This document shows positions 9,705-23,169 of a DNA stretch of 64,000 nucleotides, one piece after another (within the stretch, counting starts at the first letter, position 1; every line of letters begins with the position of its first letter). The notes beneath the pieces were generated by a model. It did no database searches, was not told where the DNA came from, and saw only the letters and a program-made list of their open reading frames with translations. Position numbers and translations under genes: made by a program. The stretch comes from Psettodes erumei (Eukaryota; Chordata; Actinopteri; Pleuronectiformes; Psettodidae), in contig JAFBJZ010000512.1 of assembly GCA_016785225.1 (NCBI GenBank), positions 6,609,001-6,673,000 of the forward strand. The letters run 5' to 3'.

Positions 9705-12666
9705 CCTGATGAAGAAATGCATAATATTTATATCATATAATATAGCAACTTCCATGCTGGAAGACTTCCAGGGTGAGCCCCTGACGATCATTGCTGCAGA
9801 TTTCTTTTTAAAAAAATTTTCATTCATTCTTTTAGATGCAAAGCAATAAAAACATACGTATAATATTGCTAATGGCTTACCTTTAAAAAAAAAAAAAAAA
9901 AACCCAAAAAACCTTACATACCATAATCATATTCATTCATTCATTTAGCAGAAGCAGTTTCATTGAAAAAAAAAACCTGTTCTGGTAAGGCTCCATCCTG
10001 CACCACCTAATTAAGTATCGTGTCGCTCCTCTTCTCTTTAAGTGTGAGTTATCTCTTAAAACATTTGCCTGAAGTTCTTTCTTAATCTGTCTGTACAGTC
10101 GACTGCACAACATCTTTACATTGTGTTCCCAATATTTTTTTATTCTTTAAATTTATTTATTGGGGCTGTAATTAACGCAAACAGAGAGTTTGTTGCAGCT
10201 CGTCCGAGTCGACGCTAGGGTTAAATATTAATTCATTGCTATCTCAAACGCACCTGCGCGACAAGTACCGGCCGAGAAGCCGTCAGCAGCCAAAATCGCA
10301 TTCTTTCTTTTTTCTACCTACTGGCGCCTGAGACATACCTGAGGACCGAAAGGAAAACTATGACGTGGGGTTGTTTCAAATACCAAACAGACAGATCCGG
10401 ATTAAAGCAAGACCCTATTGCACAACAACTCTTCTCTCTATAAAGAGTTATGAAGGGAAAGTGACAATGAACAACCAGAGGATTTTTGCTGGTTTCCAGC
10501 TCTCCAGCTTCCGTAACTACCAGGTCTCCCTTTTTCCAAAGACAATTTTATCTATCCAAGCGGTACTTAGAAACTTTTTTAAACTATTATTTCGGTCATC
10601 CGTGTACGCTGAAGCCGCGCCTGTGATATTTTAGGGAGGGAGTGGTTCCGTGAAGGCAGCACACATCGCATATGGCTGGAACGGCAGCACACCACCTCCT
10701 GCCCCCACGGTGTTATGTAACACTCAACTTCAAGTGCGGCCCTGTCTTACATACACTTTCTCTCGCACTGTAAACACGTACCCAAGATACACAACAGTCG
10801 AAGTGCTCCACTTTAAACGACTTTGTGCGCTGTGAATATACCAACAAGACATGTGGACAAACGAAAGTTTATAAACGGGGTTATAAAAGAGTGTGAGTTT
10901 GAATAGGAAGTACAGAGATTTGGAAATGTCACGTCTTCTCAGCATACAGATTTATTATTGCTCCTATCTCGAGTGGAAAACCTACTTCTAAGTATGAAAC
11001 GGCCAATTATTTCCCAAAGTAAAAGTCATGTTGCCCTTTGAGCTCAGTCTCAGGACGCCGAGTAGTGCTGCCATGAATAATCGTGACTAAATTGCAACTG
11101 CTGTCTGTCATAGTTACTGTTTAAAAAAATAACATGATTCATTTTCCTCTCTTTGTCAAATATGCCGAAGTGATAAGACTACCGTAAAAACGGTCGAGGT
11201 TTGTCAATATATGACAAATTGGTCAGAATAAGAAAGGGCACGTCCGGTTGATTTCAATTTAAAACGCACATCTCAAAATCAAAATCTGAACTTTGTAGAT
11301 ATTACCAACTCGTCCGATAATGTTTAAATTTATACAGATTGACCATCTTTATTTTATATTCTTCAGATAGTACTTACCTATATGTATACCGAAAAGTGGC
11401 CGCTTTCACGCTTTTATTTTGAAATCCCAAAGGTTAATTCTGTCTAGCTTGACGCTGCTGTTTGACGAGACGACGAAATGTTAGACTGAGGGGAAAAACA
11501 ATAAAATAACATATCAATATCTTCGCGTTATGCGTCAGTAGATCCCGTGTAGAGGTACAGGACTTGACAAAAAGCAGACCATCGCTAAACAGTTAAATAT
11601 GGGTTTGGAAAGTATCTGTCGGCGTTACCTTAGCTGAACTCAAGCCGCCTGTTGGACCACCTATCACACACACAATAAAGACGATCTGTCCGTACGTTCA
11701 TTGGTCGGTGAGACAACTACGACAACCAATCAGAAATTACTGCACGTGTAGCCGCCAGACAAAGAGTAGTCGGGGGGAAACTGAAGTGTGCAGGAAACTG
11801 GCTCATTGGGGGGGAAAGTCGCGTTTCGGATCAAGATGAAATTATGCGCCAAGAAAAGTAGATTCACCTCAGTCAGTGAAAAATCACCGCTGGTTTAAAT
11901 TTGCGTAAAAAACGTAATCCGTCTGTCTTCATTCCAAAACAGCGGCTGAGTGATCGCGGATTTGCAAACATGTAGTGATCAGATCCATTATGTAATCAAA
12001 CTGTTGCTGCTTGTTGGATTTGCAGCGAGCATGCGCATAACTTTAGTTATGTGCAGGACAGAGTATGTAGGACGTGCACTTGCATCTTTACATTTACTGA
12101 AAAGAAATATTCTTCATATTAAAGCTGAGCTGCAGCACTTTTTTAAACGACTCCTTTGAGCCAGTCAGCTGTATAAGCATGCTTGACTGTGAAAAGAAGT
12201 GGCCATCAATGCAGCTGTGCAGTCAGAAGGTAGTTCTGTTAGCCTGCTGTACTAAATGGAAATGCAGAAAATTTCATACATTTATGCAAAAAAAAGGGAA
12301 ACATAATACTTGCAGACACTTTATTTTTATAACATTTAAAACTTCACAAATAACTTGATACACAGCCCACATTCTCTCCACAACGGGACACATAGGTACA
12401 ATTCACATATTTTCTAAATCGTCTGCACGCTAAGATAATAAAACAGGTGTGCCGCTTGATTGGCTAAATCACATGCATGCTCAGCGCATGTAGTTCTTTG
12501 TCAAACAATGTCTGGCATCAAATTTTTCACACTTCTTCCTCACTGAATTCTTCAGCTAGAGGCTTGCATGGACCACACAGTAATCAGGTCCTCACATTTT
12601 ACCAGTAAAGTATATCTCTACCGTGTAGCTTTTACGATACCACGAAGTTCATCTGAGTCAGGTATG
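9705..12666. other. Non-coding interval: 5' region of the CIPC-like gene and 3' flank of cyclin-P
   Basis: No protein-coding exon is recognisable. Possible donors on the - strand for a non-coding first exon occur at about 10333-10338 (gtatgt) and 11372-11377 (gtaagt). The segment 11630-11850 looks like a promoter (see separate entry). An A-run lies at about 9884-9901. The remainder is unremarkable and AT-rich. Confidence 0.5.
11630..11850 (-). promoter_or_regulatory. Probable promoter of the CIPC-like gene (CCAAT boxes and CACGTG E-box)
   Basis: Within 50 bp there is an inverted CCAAT (attgg, 11700-11704), a direct CCAAT (11726-11730) and a perfect E-box CACGTG (11743-11748), followed by CpG-containing sequence. 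CACGTG is the CLOCK:BMAL1 target. The nearest gene start on the - strand is the CIPC-like gene about 2 kb below. Assignment to that gene is inference. Confidence 0.45.
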
Positions 12667-15604
12667 TCAAGTGCATACACCCAGCAGAGCACAGGCGTTC
12701 TTTAGACCTGGGTGTCTGCTCACGTGCATAGTCTTTGGGGAGGAGAATTTTATAAATGTACCACAGGTCTCTCGGGTGTGGGCCTTGGATGCAACATTAG
12801 CAAAGATGTGCATAATCCTTTGCATGGTAGTCTCGCTGAAAACCACAAAGTATACAGATATCAGACTGACAGTGTATGTATATATGAAAATTAAAAAAAA
12901 AAAAACAAAAACAAACTTGTAAAAGTACAGCTTTGCAGCTATGAAGCGAAGAGAAAAGAGAGACCAGAGCTCAGTGACTTCAGTGTTAATGATTCCTGGG
13001 GCTTTTAAAAGGCTATCGTGGGTAAGAGGTCTTTGCTCAGTGGCATTTTATACATGACAGTTCGTCAAGTGGAGTCAAGATACACACCTGCTGACAATGA
13101 TGCTGGAAGCCAGACACCAGGCAGCCTCCCCCTCTGGTGTCAGGGTCTCTTGCAGGATTCGGCGGGACAAGCAGAGCGCTGCTCCTGCCAGCTGCAGAGG
13201 CAGAAATGCCACACACTGGCCTTCCATGAGGGACAGTTCCAACAGATAGCGAGCCATCCACACCACCTGTGGTGCAGGTTACAGGGTGGGATAAAAATTC
13301 AGGCCCCAGACATTGTGCTGAGAGTGCCTCTACTAAAACTTTTTAAAAGGGAATACATTGATAGAATGCAAAATTTGACAAAGAGAACCAGCCAACAATT
13401 TAGATCTACCTTAGGACTGCAGCGAGCAATAGACGCAATGAGGAGAAGAAAATGCAGAGGGGGACAGTAGGATAAATCAAACTTCAGCCCACACAGGACT
13501 TTGCGCTCCATTCGCAATAGCTGACGCTTGGTGTAGGTGTGGTCCATCAAGTAGCAGAGCTGAGACACCTGGAAGAAGCAGGACAAAACGGTTTACAGAT
13601 CACACCTCATCCAAAAAAAAAAAAAAAAAAAAAAAAAGGAGTACGAGTCATCTTCCTCTGGGCAGCGAAACCTTTCGACTTTTCTGTCAGTGTCAAGTAA
13701 GTTTAAACACACTGTGTAGCTTTAAAGAGAGCTTGGAGAGGAGCTGATGCAGCGTACCTCAGGCAGGTGGCGCTCATCTTTCTTTGCAGCAAGGAAGAGG
13801 CAAACCATGCCGAGGAGCTGCAGATTGGCAGTGGTCACCTTGATATGATGCAAGGAGCAGTTCAGGAGGTGTATGGCCAGATACAGGGTTTCCTCCTGAA
13901 ACTGCATCTGCTCCTGTTAAGAAATAAAAACAGGTCATTCAAGATTGAAACCACTGAAAAAAGAGACTACTTAACAGCTTATTATTTTTTTTAAGTTACA
14001 TTCGGAAGTCACTGTGCCCGTCTAGGAAATAGTACAATACGTAACCCTTATACAACAGACATCAGTTTTGTAAATAAACAAACCCAAGACTGTATAATAA
14101 GTGAGCTTTAGAGGTGCCGATTATGTTACCACTGCATAAGCGCAAGGCTGGCGGTTCGACAAATTACCCTAACCCAAGCTCAAATGCAACCCCAACCAGT
14201 TATGTTTAAAGCAAGGGGGGGGGGACACAAGCAGCACATGTTTTGTCAAATTACTCCTTTAATGTAGCCTCATTCACAAAGCAACAGGGATGTGTTCTTC
14301 ATTTCCCCAACTGGTCATCTAACTTGTTTGACAGCCAAGATAAACGGTCAATAACGAGAACATGGCCTCAATATAACTGAATATTTAGACAAGCTTTGTT
14401 TCGAGGAAGAACAAAACCTTCTATTAACAGTGAGACTCACATGGACTTGAATGAGCCAGTCTACCAGAACAGCTCGAGCGGCATCTGTGAAATGCCGGGG
14501 CAGGTCAGCGCTGGGGAAAGAGCTCAGTGTTTGAGTTCTCTGCAGGGTGACAACAGAAAAACAGGAGGCGCATGCTAAATAATTAAAGAGCCCATCGTTT
14601 CAGCCGCTCTTCTAGGTTGTCCCTTTTGTATGAGGAGTGATGAGGTCTGCGTACAGCACATTTTAGGGATAATTCTCCTTCGGTATGGCCAAAATAAGAG
14701 CCACATACTCAGACATAAGGCAGTGTCGTGACCTCTGTTCATGATGTCTCACCATCATGTGCAAGAACACCTCCCAGGCGTACGTACGGTCCCATATGAG
14801 GCCCAGTTTCTCCAGTGCTCTCTCTATTTCATGGCGCAGCATGCTGGGCACCAGTGCCTGTAGGCTGTGAAGACCCTGCAGCACATGAGGGTAAAGAAGT
14901 ACAGGCTCCTCCATACAGCCATCTACATCTACACAGGACGGAGAGGACCAGAAGGTAACGTAACAGAGATTTTTTTTTTTTTGACAAAACAATCAAGTCT
15001 TCGCAGACTACGGCTTGTTTTGTTGAGTGGTCATTCTATACATTAAGGCCTCAAGAAAAACATAGCTTAAAAAACCCCTGAAATTTCCCTTAAGCAAAAA
15101 AGCTGATTAAATGTCATCATATCATCTTGCACAAACAATACACATACAACTACACTACCAGCTGAGGGTGTCCGACTATCTTCATGGAAGCCCATGATAA
15201 TGCCTTCACTGGTTTGCAGCGATAACCTCCTTTCCTGCAAACAGACACCACCTTACACATCAGCGTAAAATACACCTGCAAGTGGAAAAAATGACAACTA
15301 AGACGAGAGGCACACTGTGGTAATGTTTTGGGGCGAAGGTGACAAGCATGACAGAAGGTGTACCCATCTGCATTCCGGTTCCATGATGACAGGAGCCATC
15401 CTGGACCCGTCTGCTTCTTGAGGCTGCCAGCGATTTATGGGCTCACAGGCATTCGCCCAAGGTCTCAACGGGGCTCGCCTCTCGTCCGCCTGGAGGGATA
15501 ACAGAAAGCCTTTTACTGATGTGATCAGGAACACTTTAAAAATGCATGCCCACCCATTTCAGGACCACAACTGAGACAGCCCAACCCCCACCACCTATAA
15601 AATC

Positions 15605-15640
<36 letters not shown>

Positions 15641-16342
15641 TGATTTTGGGACTGACTGTAACCCGGCTGCAGTTGAGTTCAACCTCTGCATGCCAATCTT
15701 TTGTCAGTTGACAGTAATGCCAGATTAATCAGGAACTCTTTGACACCTGAGATCACGGCAGGTGAATGCAATTACTTCCATGGCAACACAGAAATGGGGC
15801 AGGCATGGGTGTCGACTCCAGCGGGGCAAAAAATAATAATAGTTTAACATAAACTGACTTGAAAAACGACGGGTCGCCCAAGGAAACGTTTAACTAATTC
15901 GTTCCCCTTAGTTGATGTCCCCTAACATACCAATCATCATCTTATTTCCAATGCAATGTGTGACAATTTCGCGTCATCGTTTTCTTAAATAATAGGTTCT
16001 GCGCACTGTTCAGACGCTCACCTTCTTTTGTAAGTCCAGTAGAGGCTTGGAATCGGAGAAACCGGTCCTGGCCATATCCAAAGCCGGATACAGTGCTCCC
16101 GTGACGGGCCGCTGCACCGACTGGTCCACGATGGTCGGCGGAGGCCTGGAGTAAAGTGAGTCGCCATGCCGCCCGGCCAGCACGCTAATATATACAGGTG
16201 GGCCGCGCTGATTGGGGTGGGGACTCCGGCTGACGGGCCCGGGCGAGGACTTCCGGTCGACGCTTGGAGAATAAACTGCGTTCAGCTCAATGTGACTGCT
16301 ATTGTATATATATATGTGTGTGTGTAAAGATTCTAAAGACAT
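12667..16342 (-). CDS. ccnp: Cyclin-P-like protein (CNTD2 family)
   Basis: Nine - strand exons join in phase: 16342-16022, 15489-15364, 15234-15159, 14928-14753, 14539-14441, 13913-13758, 13568-13410, 13266-13088 and 12835-12667, giving 486 residues from the uppermost ATG. The cyclin box starts in exon 5 with VLVDWLIQVH, the cyclin signature. It continues with EQMQFQEETLYLAIHLLN, GMVCLFLAAKKDERHLPE and KVLCGLKFDLSYCPPLHF, and a second cyclin fold contains VVWMARYLLELSLMEGQC. The tail ends ALLGVCT. Cyclin-P is an orphan cyclin and its CDK partner is not known to me. The start is uncertain: the upper ATG reads through a TA/TG microsatellite at 16306-16325, and a lower in-frame Met lies at 16075. 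The 5' end is CpG-rich. The neighbour on the same strand is akt2, as in human 19q13, which supports cyclin-P over cyclin-O. Confidence 0.83.
13611..13637. repeat. Poly(A) run in a cyclin-P intron
   Basis: This is an uninterrupted run of about 25 A on the + strand. On the transcribed strand it is a T-run about 45 bp upstream of the exon ending at 13568, consistent with an extended pyrimidine tract or a retroposon tail. Confidence 0.7.
15608..15638. repeat. (CA)n microsatellite
   Basis: About fifteen CA units lie in the first cyclin-P intron. Confidence 0.9.
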
Positions 16343-19300
16343 TTTCTCAACGTTTATCTGAGCAAAAGTTGACCCTCCGGGCTTAAATGTTGGGGGTCAA
16401 TGCGAAATAGCTTCCTCTGCACCGTATAAGCTTCACGACATTTACTGGAAACACCCGAACGCATCGCAGGCAAAAACTTCTTGAAGTGAATTTGTCATTG
16501 TGCAATTTGTCTGCAGGAAATGCATCATCCTTGGAGGATAATGCAAGTAATTCCAAATATAATAAAATTACAAAAGCATCAAAAACAAAAACAACCCCTT
16601 GGGTAAATCAACAGTTGATCTGACAACGTGTCACGGTCAGGGCTCCATCCGGGGCTTTAAGTAATACTGAAATTTACATGATCCTGGCAGCTCCATCCAT
16701 GGACATAATTCACCAAGCTGTACGAAAGATCACTGTCGCAGTGGATTGCATATGAAGACCGAGCAAGTAAACAGTGCACACTGTAAAAGTAGCATACAAA
16801 TGACACACAGAGCTTTGTTCAGTAAAAATATTTACTGGCACATTATAGTTGCAAATGTCGTAAGCTACCGTATTGTAGCAGGTGTCACCCGTTACATTGT
16901 AAAGTCTTGCAAAAGGGGGCTGAAACTGTCTGCCAGGACAAAGTCCTCCCCTTAAAGATTGCTTTTTTTCATTGTCCTCTGAGCCTCAACTATCGGCAAC
17001 AAGCGAAAGAAAATCTTGTTACACCAGAGTCAGGTGTGACATTCGTGACTGTTGATCACATTCAAATACACAGAGAAGCAAGGTAATCATAGTAAAGCTG
17101 CAAATCAAACACCAAACACTACAAAGCTGCAGGCCTCCCCTTCTACTAATGCCGCATTCACCATCAAGCTTTTTTTTCTTTTTTCTTTCTTTTTTTTGGT
17201 ATTTACACAATAGTGAGGAGACACTTGTTGTGCCTGTGTATGCCTACAGGAGAGGTCCAGGGTAACTTGCATTTTCAAGCTGAGAAGCGTTGCTTAAAGC
17301 GTGGCCAGCAGCGAGGTTCAGTGTATGGCTTCACGACCAATATCAAAAAAAGTTCAGCAGCACCCCCCTATGGCCATGATAGCAATGGTGAAGGCAAATC
17401 CACAGTGGTGTCCATCAGTGCAGTGGTTCTGAGTATCCGGTCCTGCTGTTCCCAAAGCAGGACACTAGGCTAGAGTATGATGGCGGTGCCTGAGCCAGTG
17501 AGAAGAGGTGCTGGAGTTGTGAACTGTAAATCAAAGCCACTCGATCGCATCCGCAGGAACTGGGGGCAACCTGCTGCTCAAGGACGAGTCAAAACCTGCT
17601 GCTTTTCTGTGTCTCCCCCCCCACGTTTCACACAAACATCTCACAGTCACCCTCAGTCACTCACACAAACTGAAAAAATAATAATAATAATAATAATGAT
17701 GATGTGTGATGTGGGGTATCCCATTGAATGCTGATATATGTTTTAGCAAAAGGACTGTTAAGTCAGCGCCCTGCAAAGAATGGCAGGACTAGCGTCAAGT
17801 CAATAATAAAGGTCTTTTAAAGTATTTTTTTAAAAGCAGAACAAATTCATCATGTGTTCTGAACAGTGTAGGTAAGTTTCTCTAATTGCTTAGGTTTCAG
17901 GGACAAATTTCTCTTTTGTTTTAAAAACAGCGATTGAACTTTGAACGTGTAGCTGTGTGAACCTCATGCGTAATTATGCTATTTATAACCAATTGTGATT
18001 TATGTGAACATGAAATGAGCTGCTCATTTAGAAGTGAATTTCTGATAGCCCAGCATCTCATGGAAACCCCTTAAAATGAAGAACTTAATCAAAAATAAAG
18101 CAGTTTAAAAACTTTTAATATATATATATATTTTATGTAATGTATACTTAAACAAGACAATGTGTCTTCCAAAATTTGAGAAATAGATGGACAAAAAAAA
18201 GGAGGAAAAAAACAACAAATGGAAACAAAACAATGACAAAAAAGGTCTTGATGTTCCTTTAGTGAAGCTCAAGGAGCAAACAACATTTCTTCCAGCAATA
18301 TGGAATTATTAAATGTTTATGTCGATATGAGTGCATTTCAATATGCTGTCCAGAACTTCTCTCCAATCATGTGCCGTCATGACTCCAAGCATGCAGGTTT
18401 TTATTTAAACTACACCAGCTGATGTTTTGATTGGCTCGTTGAAGGTTGGTCGACCAGCTCATGCAGCGTTTAGTTGGATCGTGAGCCTGCAAACTGTCGC
18501 TCCAGACGTCAAACTACATCGATTTAAGTGCTTCAGCACAGCATCAAAGAAAACACAAACCGAAGACTCGAAACATCAACTGTGGAATCATCTGAAGTGT
18601 TGAAAATCCACCAAGTCAGTCAGTTTTTGGCCTCATTATAAAGACTTAACAACAATGGAACTTTTTCATTCTTTAAATACAGGAACATTCAGAAGGCTTA
18701 TTTTAAAAAATATCTTAAAACACTTAAACTGATATTAAAAATAGAAAGCGGACAAACGATTGGTGCCCAGCTCCTCAGCTGTTCTCTCGAGACGGGGCGG
18801 GGACAAGCTGCGGTCAAGCGCGCAGTCTCGATTTTCCTCTCTCCTATTCGCCCTGTCTTTAGTACACGGCGCGACTGGCCTTCATGAAAACTCCCTCTCC
18901 CACCTCCAACCGGCAGCTCGTCATCCGGTTGGTCAAGTCAGTCAGTCAGTCTGGACACAGCAACGCGGCCTCCGAGGAGCCCCGGCTGCTGCGTCGCTTT
19001 GAGTTAAATTAATGCAGCATTAAAAACCAAACAAAACAAAAAGAAAAGCAAAAAGGGTAGCCATGCATGAGATCCCAGTTTGTAATCCCGACTGAGTCAA
19101 TTAAGCGCCAAGCTGGTCAAAGCAGTCAGAAATTACACGCTTGTTCCCTTTAAAAAAAAAAAAAAAAAAAAAAGGCCATTGAGTGTGCCGTGTAGTGTCT
19201 TCTCGATATTCCAGCAAGAGTTGAGTTGTTGTTGGTTTTTTAAAAACATGCATAAAAACAGACACGAATGGATGGCTGAGAATCAAAACGGTTGTTCATA

Positions 19301-19720
19301 CATTCGCCTGCACTCATATGCACACACGCATACATTCACGCAGCCGCTCATATACACACATGCAGTGCAAACACAGAAATGGCAACCCTCCTCGCCCCCC
19401 CATCCCCCCACCCCAACCCCCCCACCCCGACGCTGTAGGAACAGTCCCACACTTGATTTGTAACAGCAAGTTCCAGAAAGAGCACTTGTGTTAAAAAAAA
19501 AAAGGAAATAAAAACACAAAATAAATGCAGAAATATGGCTTTACATTTAAAACCGTAACAACTGATGAAATAAAAATTTGTCTTCTTCCCCCAATTTTTT
19601 TTCCCATTTTCCTTATTTTGATTATTTCTTTTGAATTCTATCAAGTACATTTGTGTCTTTATATATATATATATATATACTGTATATGCAGTCTGTGCAT
19701 GGGGTTGGTTGGAGACGGTG

Positions 19721-19763
<43 letters not shown>

Positions 19764-20198
19764 AGCATGGGTACAGCTGGTAAAGAGGTGGTACTTGCTG
19801 GCGTAACCTGGTTGTCGAAGTGTCAAGGCTTTGACGCGGCGCCCGGTGTAGTGCAGCAGAGGTCCCGTGGGGACGCCGAAACGCCGGCCCCCCTGGGAGG
19901 ACGTACAGAGACGAAGCTGCCGGTCTGTGCACACAAACCTGCTGAGGTCAGTCGTTCGCAGCCCGTGTGTTCGTTTCATACTCTATGATCCATGTCTTTT
20001 CCCACTTGCCAGTATGCGTGTGTGTGTGTGTGTGTGTGTGTGCGTGCGTCGAAGACCGAATGAAAATGTGTCCTGTGCCAGTTTTTGTTTGCGTCCTTCG
20101 GATTTTCCCAGCAGTGCGAGTGTGTGTGGGTGCGTGCGTGCGTGCGTGCGGGGTTGTGATTGTGTGTTAGCCTGCCTGCTTGTTCCAACAGTCAGAGA
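16343..20198. other. Intergenic interval and probable akt2 3' UTR
   Basis: No coding exon is recognisable on either strand. The upper part, below the akt2 stop at 20199, is probably akt2 3' UTR. It is rich in simple repeats: TAA units at 17672-17699, an A-run at 19151-19173, TA at 19661-19679, and GT tracts at about 19722-19761 and 20014-20043. Open frames across the GT tracts are repeat translations, not genes. Confidence 0.6.
19661..19761. repeat. TA and GT microsatellites in the probable akt2 3' UTR
   Basis: A tract of TA units (19661-19679) is followed about 45 bp later by about twenty GT units (19722-19761). Another GT tract lies at 20014-20043, within 200 bp of the akt2 stop codon. Confidence 0.85.
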
Positions 20199-23100
20199 TC
20201 ATTCCCGTATGCTGGCAGAGTAGGAGAACTGAGGGAAGTGCGTGCGCTGATCTGAATCCTCTGCATCTAAACTGTCATCTGGGAGGTTGCACAATGGGAC
20301 AGAGAGAGAGAGAGAGAAAACATTCAAAAGTTCAATACAGTTGTAAGAAATTACAGTTTCCTGAATCCAGCCTTGAAGAGCAAATAAAAAAGGTAGCAGA
20401 GGCAGATCTACTTACACTTATCTGGAGGAGTTATCGTTATGGTTTGTGCTGTGAACTCGTCGTCGAAATATCGCGTGTCCGTCTCCGACGTCACCTGGGG
20501 CTTGAAGGGCGGAACAAGCTGCGGGGAGGAAGAGAGTCACTCATTCTGCCGCTCAGAGCGTCCGGCTTTAAACGCCACGTCATCTGTTTCTGCTCCCCCA
20601 CCTCCACCCCGGTCTCCCACCTTTTTTTCGGTGACGTCTTGCCAGTTGATGGAGGTGAAGAACTTGTGGCTCATCACTTCTTTGGCATCGTCCGGTCCGC
20701 CGCCGAGCCTGTGAGCAAAGCAACAGAGCGCGGTCGTCATCGCCCTGCCCGCCGGCCGCCTTTTTCTTTGCGTGCGTAATTGCGCGAGCGCCGTCGTCGG
20801 AAAACACACGAGCGTTCTTGTTGTGCTGTTCTCCTCCCGAATTTGTTTTTTTCCCAATTACTGGACGAAATTTCTTCTTCATTTCCTCCCTGCTTACGGG
20901 CAAGCGTGTTCGTAGGCCGGCGGGCAGAACTCAACGTGCTAATAGTAGCAGTTGTTACCAGAAACATTGGCGCTCGACCAAAACAACAATCAATTATGTG
21001 CTTGTGTGGCCATTACCCTGCACCAAAACTAATCAAGAAGGAACACAGGCCTAAAATAACATGGTTACTCATTTTATGGCTGAGTTAAGTGGTGCCCCGG
21101 AGCACGGGGGGTCGATTCAGAAAAACTAATCAAGTACAACGGCTATAAAGTCCCAGGAAGAAAATGTTTTTCTTCCGCCACGCTGCTGCATCTTCCGGCG
21201 ACGTTCAGTCGGGCCGTCGCGTTTGCTCGCTGAACAGCACATAAACAGCAAGCAGCGTTCATTTTGTTATTTGAGGCTCTAATTAGGCTCCATTATTAGC
21301 TAAACACAGATGCATTTATACCGGAATGAATGTCGGCCCATCGGTGACAAAAAAAACAAAAAACAGCACAGGAGCCAATTTGATGCAATTACATCGTCTG
21401 TCAACCAGAGAGCACCGACAGCTTCTTTTAACGCCTGAAAAACACCCAGCACAGAACGTGTTTTGTTCTTTACGGAATCATTTCTGGGTTTGTTTGTTTT
21501 GTTTTCTTTTTTTAAATAACGCACTTGCATATGGTTTGAGTTTATTTTAAAATATCCATTCCTGTCATAAAAACTCACTCCACCGAGGGGAGAGAATAGC
21601 TTCTCGGCGTATCGTAACAGCCGCGAGAGACACCGCTGTTACGTCGCCACGTGCTCGTTTCCATCCCGAATGGGACGCCATCTCCGCTCATCACTCGTTT
21701 GGTGAGCAGCCGGCCGGAGCAGCGCGCGCGCACATACCGCACCTTTGTTTGGGATCCTTCTTGAGCAGGCCGGCCAGCAGGGCCTTGGCTTCGGGAGCCA
21801 GGTTCTTGGGGAAGCGGATCTCCTCCATGAGGATGAGCTCGAAGAGGCGCTCGTGGTCCTGGTTGTAGAAGGGCAGCCGGCCGCACATCATCTCGTACAT
21901 GACCACGCCCAGCCCCCACCAGTCCACCGCTCGGCCGTAGTCGTTGTCCTCCAGAACCTGATGGGGGAGGAAGAACGCCGTTGAGAGACTGACACGGCGA
22001 CTGACGTTCGGTTAACTTAGAGGCAAATCGGTAAACATTTAGCAGCCCTCGTTGAACTGTAGAATTGATCACCTTCTGGTGAAGTGAGCTCTGCGGACAC
22101 TATCTTTAAACGTCCATCTGACATACCAGTATTACATAAAATGAGATAAAATAATCCTATATTAGTCCCACAGTGGGGAAATTTACATTACTGCAGCAGC
22201 AAGTGGAGCACAAACAGTAGAAAAATGAATACTACGAACGAAAGCAATAAAAAAAAGCAAAAGCATTACAAAAAAGGTATGGTAAAGATAATCGCGTAAT
22301 CAGAAAATGAGTTACCTCTGGTGCCAGGTACTCCGGGGTTCCGCAGAACGTCTTCATGGTGGCGCCGTCTGTGATCCCCTCTTTACACAAGCCGAAGTCC
22401 GTGATCTTGATGTGGCCGTCTTTGTCCAGCATGAGGTTCTCCAGCTGCGCGGCAGAAGGGTCACATTGGAGACAGTTTAGCTGAGAGCTGTGGCGGGAAG
22501 AGGACTTAAAAGTGGACGGTGATGGACAGCACAGTTCATTATTCATACTTCAGGAGCCGTGCTGAACATTACAGAAGAGGTCAGCAGGTGAAAACGGGGA
22601 GAGGAACCCGCGATTTTCAGAGCAAGCTGACGCCCTACCTTTAAATCCCTGTAAACAACGTTGCGTGAGTGTAGGTACTCCAGCGCTGACACTATTTCCG
22701 CGCCATAGAACCGCGCTCTGTCTTCTGAGAACACTCTGTCGCGCGATAGGTGAAAGAAGAGCTGCAAAAGAATGAAAAAGCAAACGGGAATGAGGGAAAC
22801 AACGAGTCCCTGCGTACCGCGACTTCATCAAAACCCCTCCGTCGGGCGCGGAGGTTTGAAAGGACGAAACTTACTTCCCCTCCGTTTGCATACTCCATCA
22901 CGAAGCATAGCCGGTCGTGAGTTTGAAATGCATATTTTAGTGTCTGTCGAGGAAGAGCAAGGGACAAAAATTCATTTGGGTGAACAAACACTCTCCTTCG
23001 CGACGACGAGTGGAGCCGGTAACTCACCGTGAGAAAGGGGTGCCGCGTGTTTTGGAGAACTCTGCTTTCCGTAACCGTGTGCGCCACCTCATCCTGGAGG

Positions 23101-23169
<69 letters not shown>

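Noticed and set aside
19348..20223. Open frames on both strands rich in His-Thr or Cys-Val repeats
   Set aside because: They are translations of CA/GT microsatellites in the probable akt2 3' UTR. They have no splice-consistent neighbours and no family resemblance.
20780..21088. 102-codon + strand frame
   Set aside because: It lies in an akt2 intron, is antisense to it, and has no domain, start context or splice partner.
23103..23166. CRISPR-like array
   Set aside because: The repeats are dinucleotides without spacers, in a vertebrate genome.
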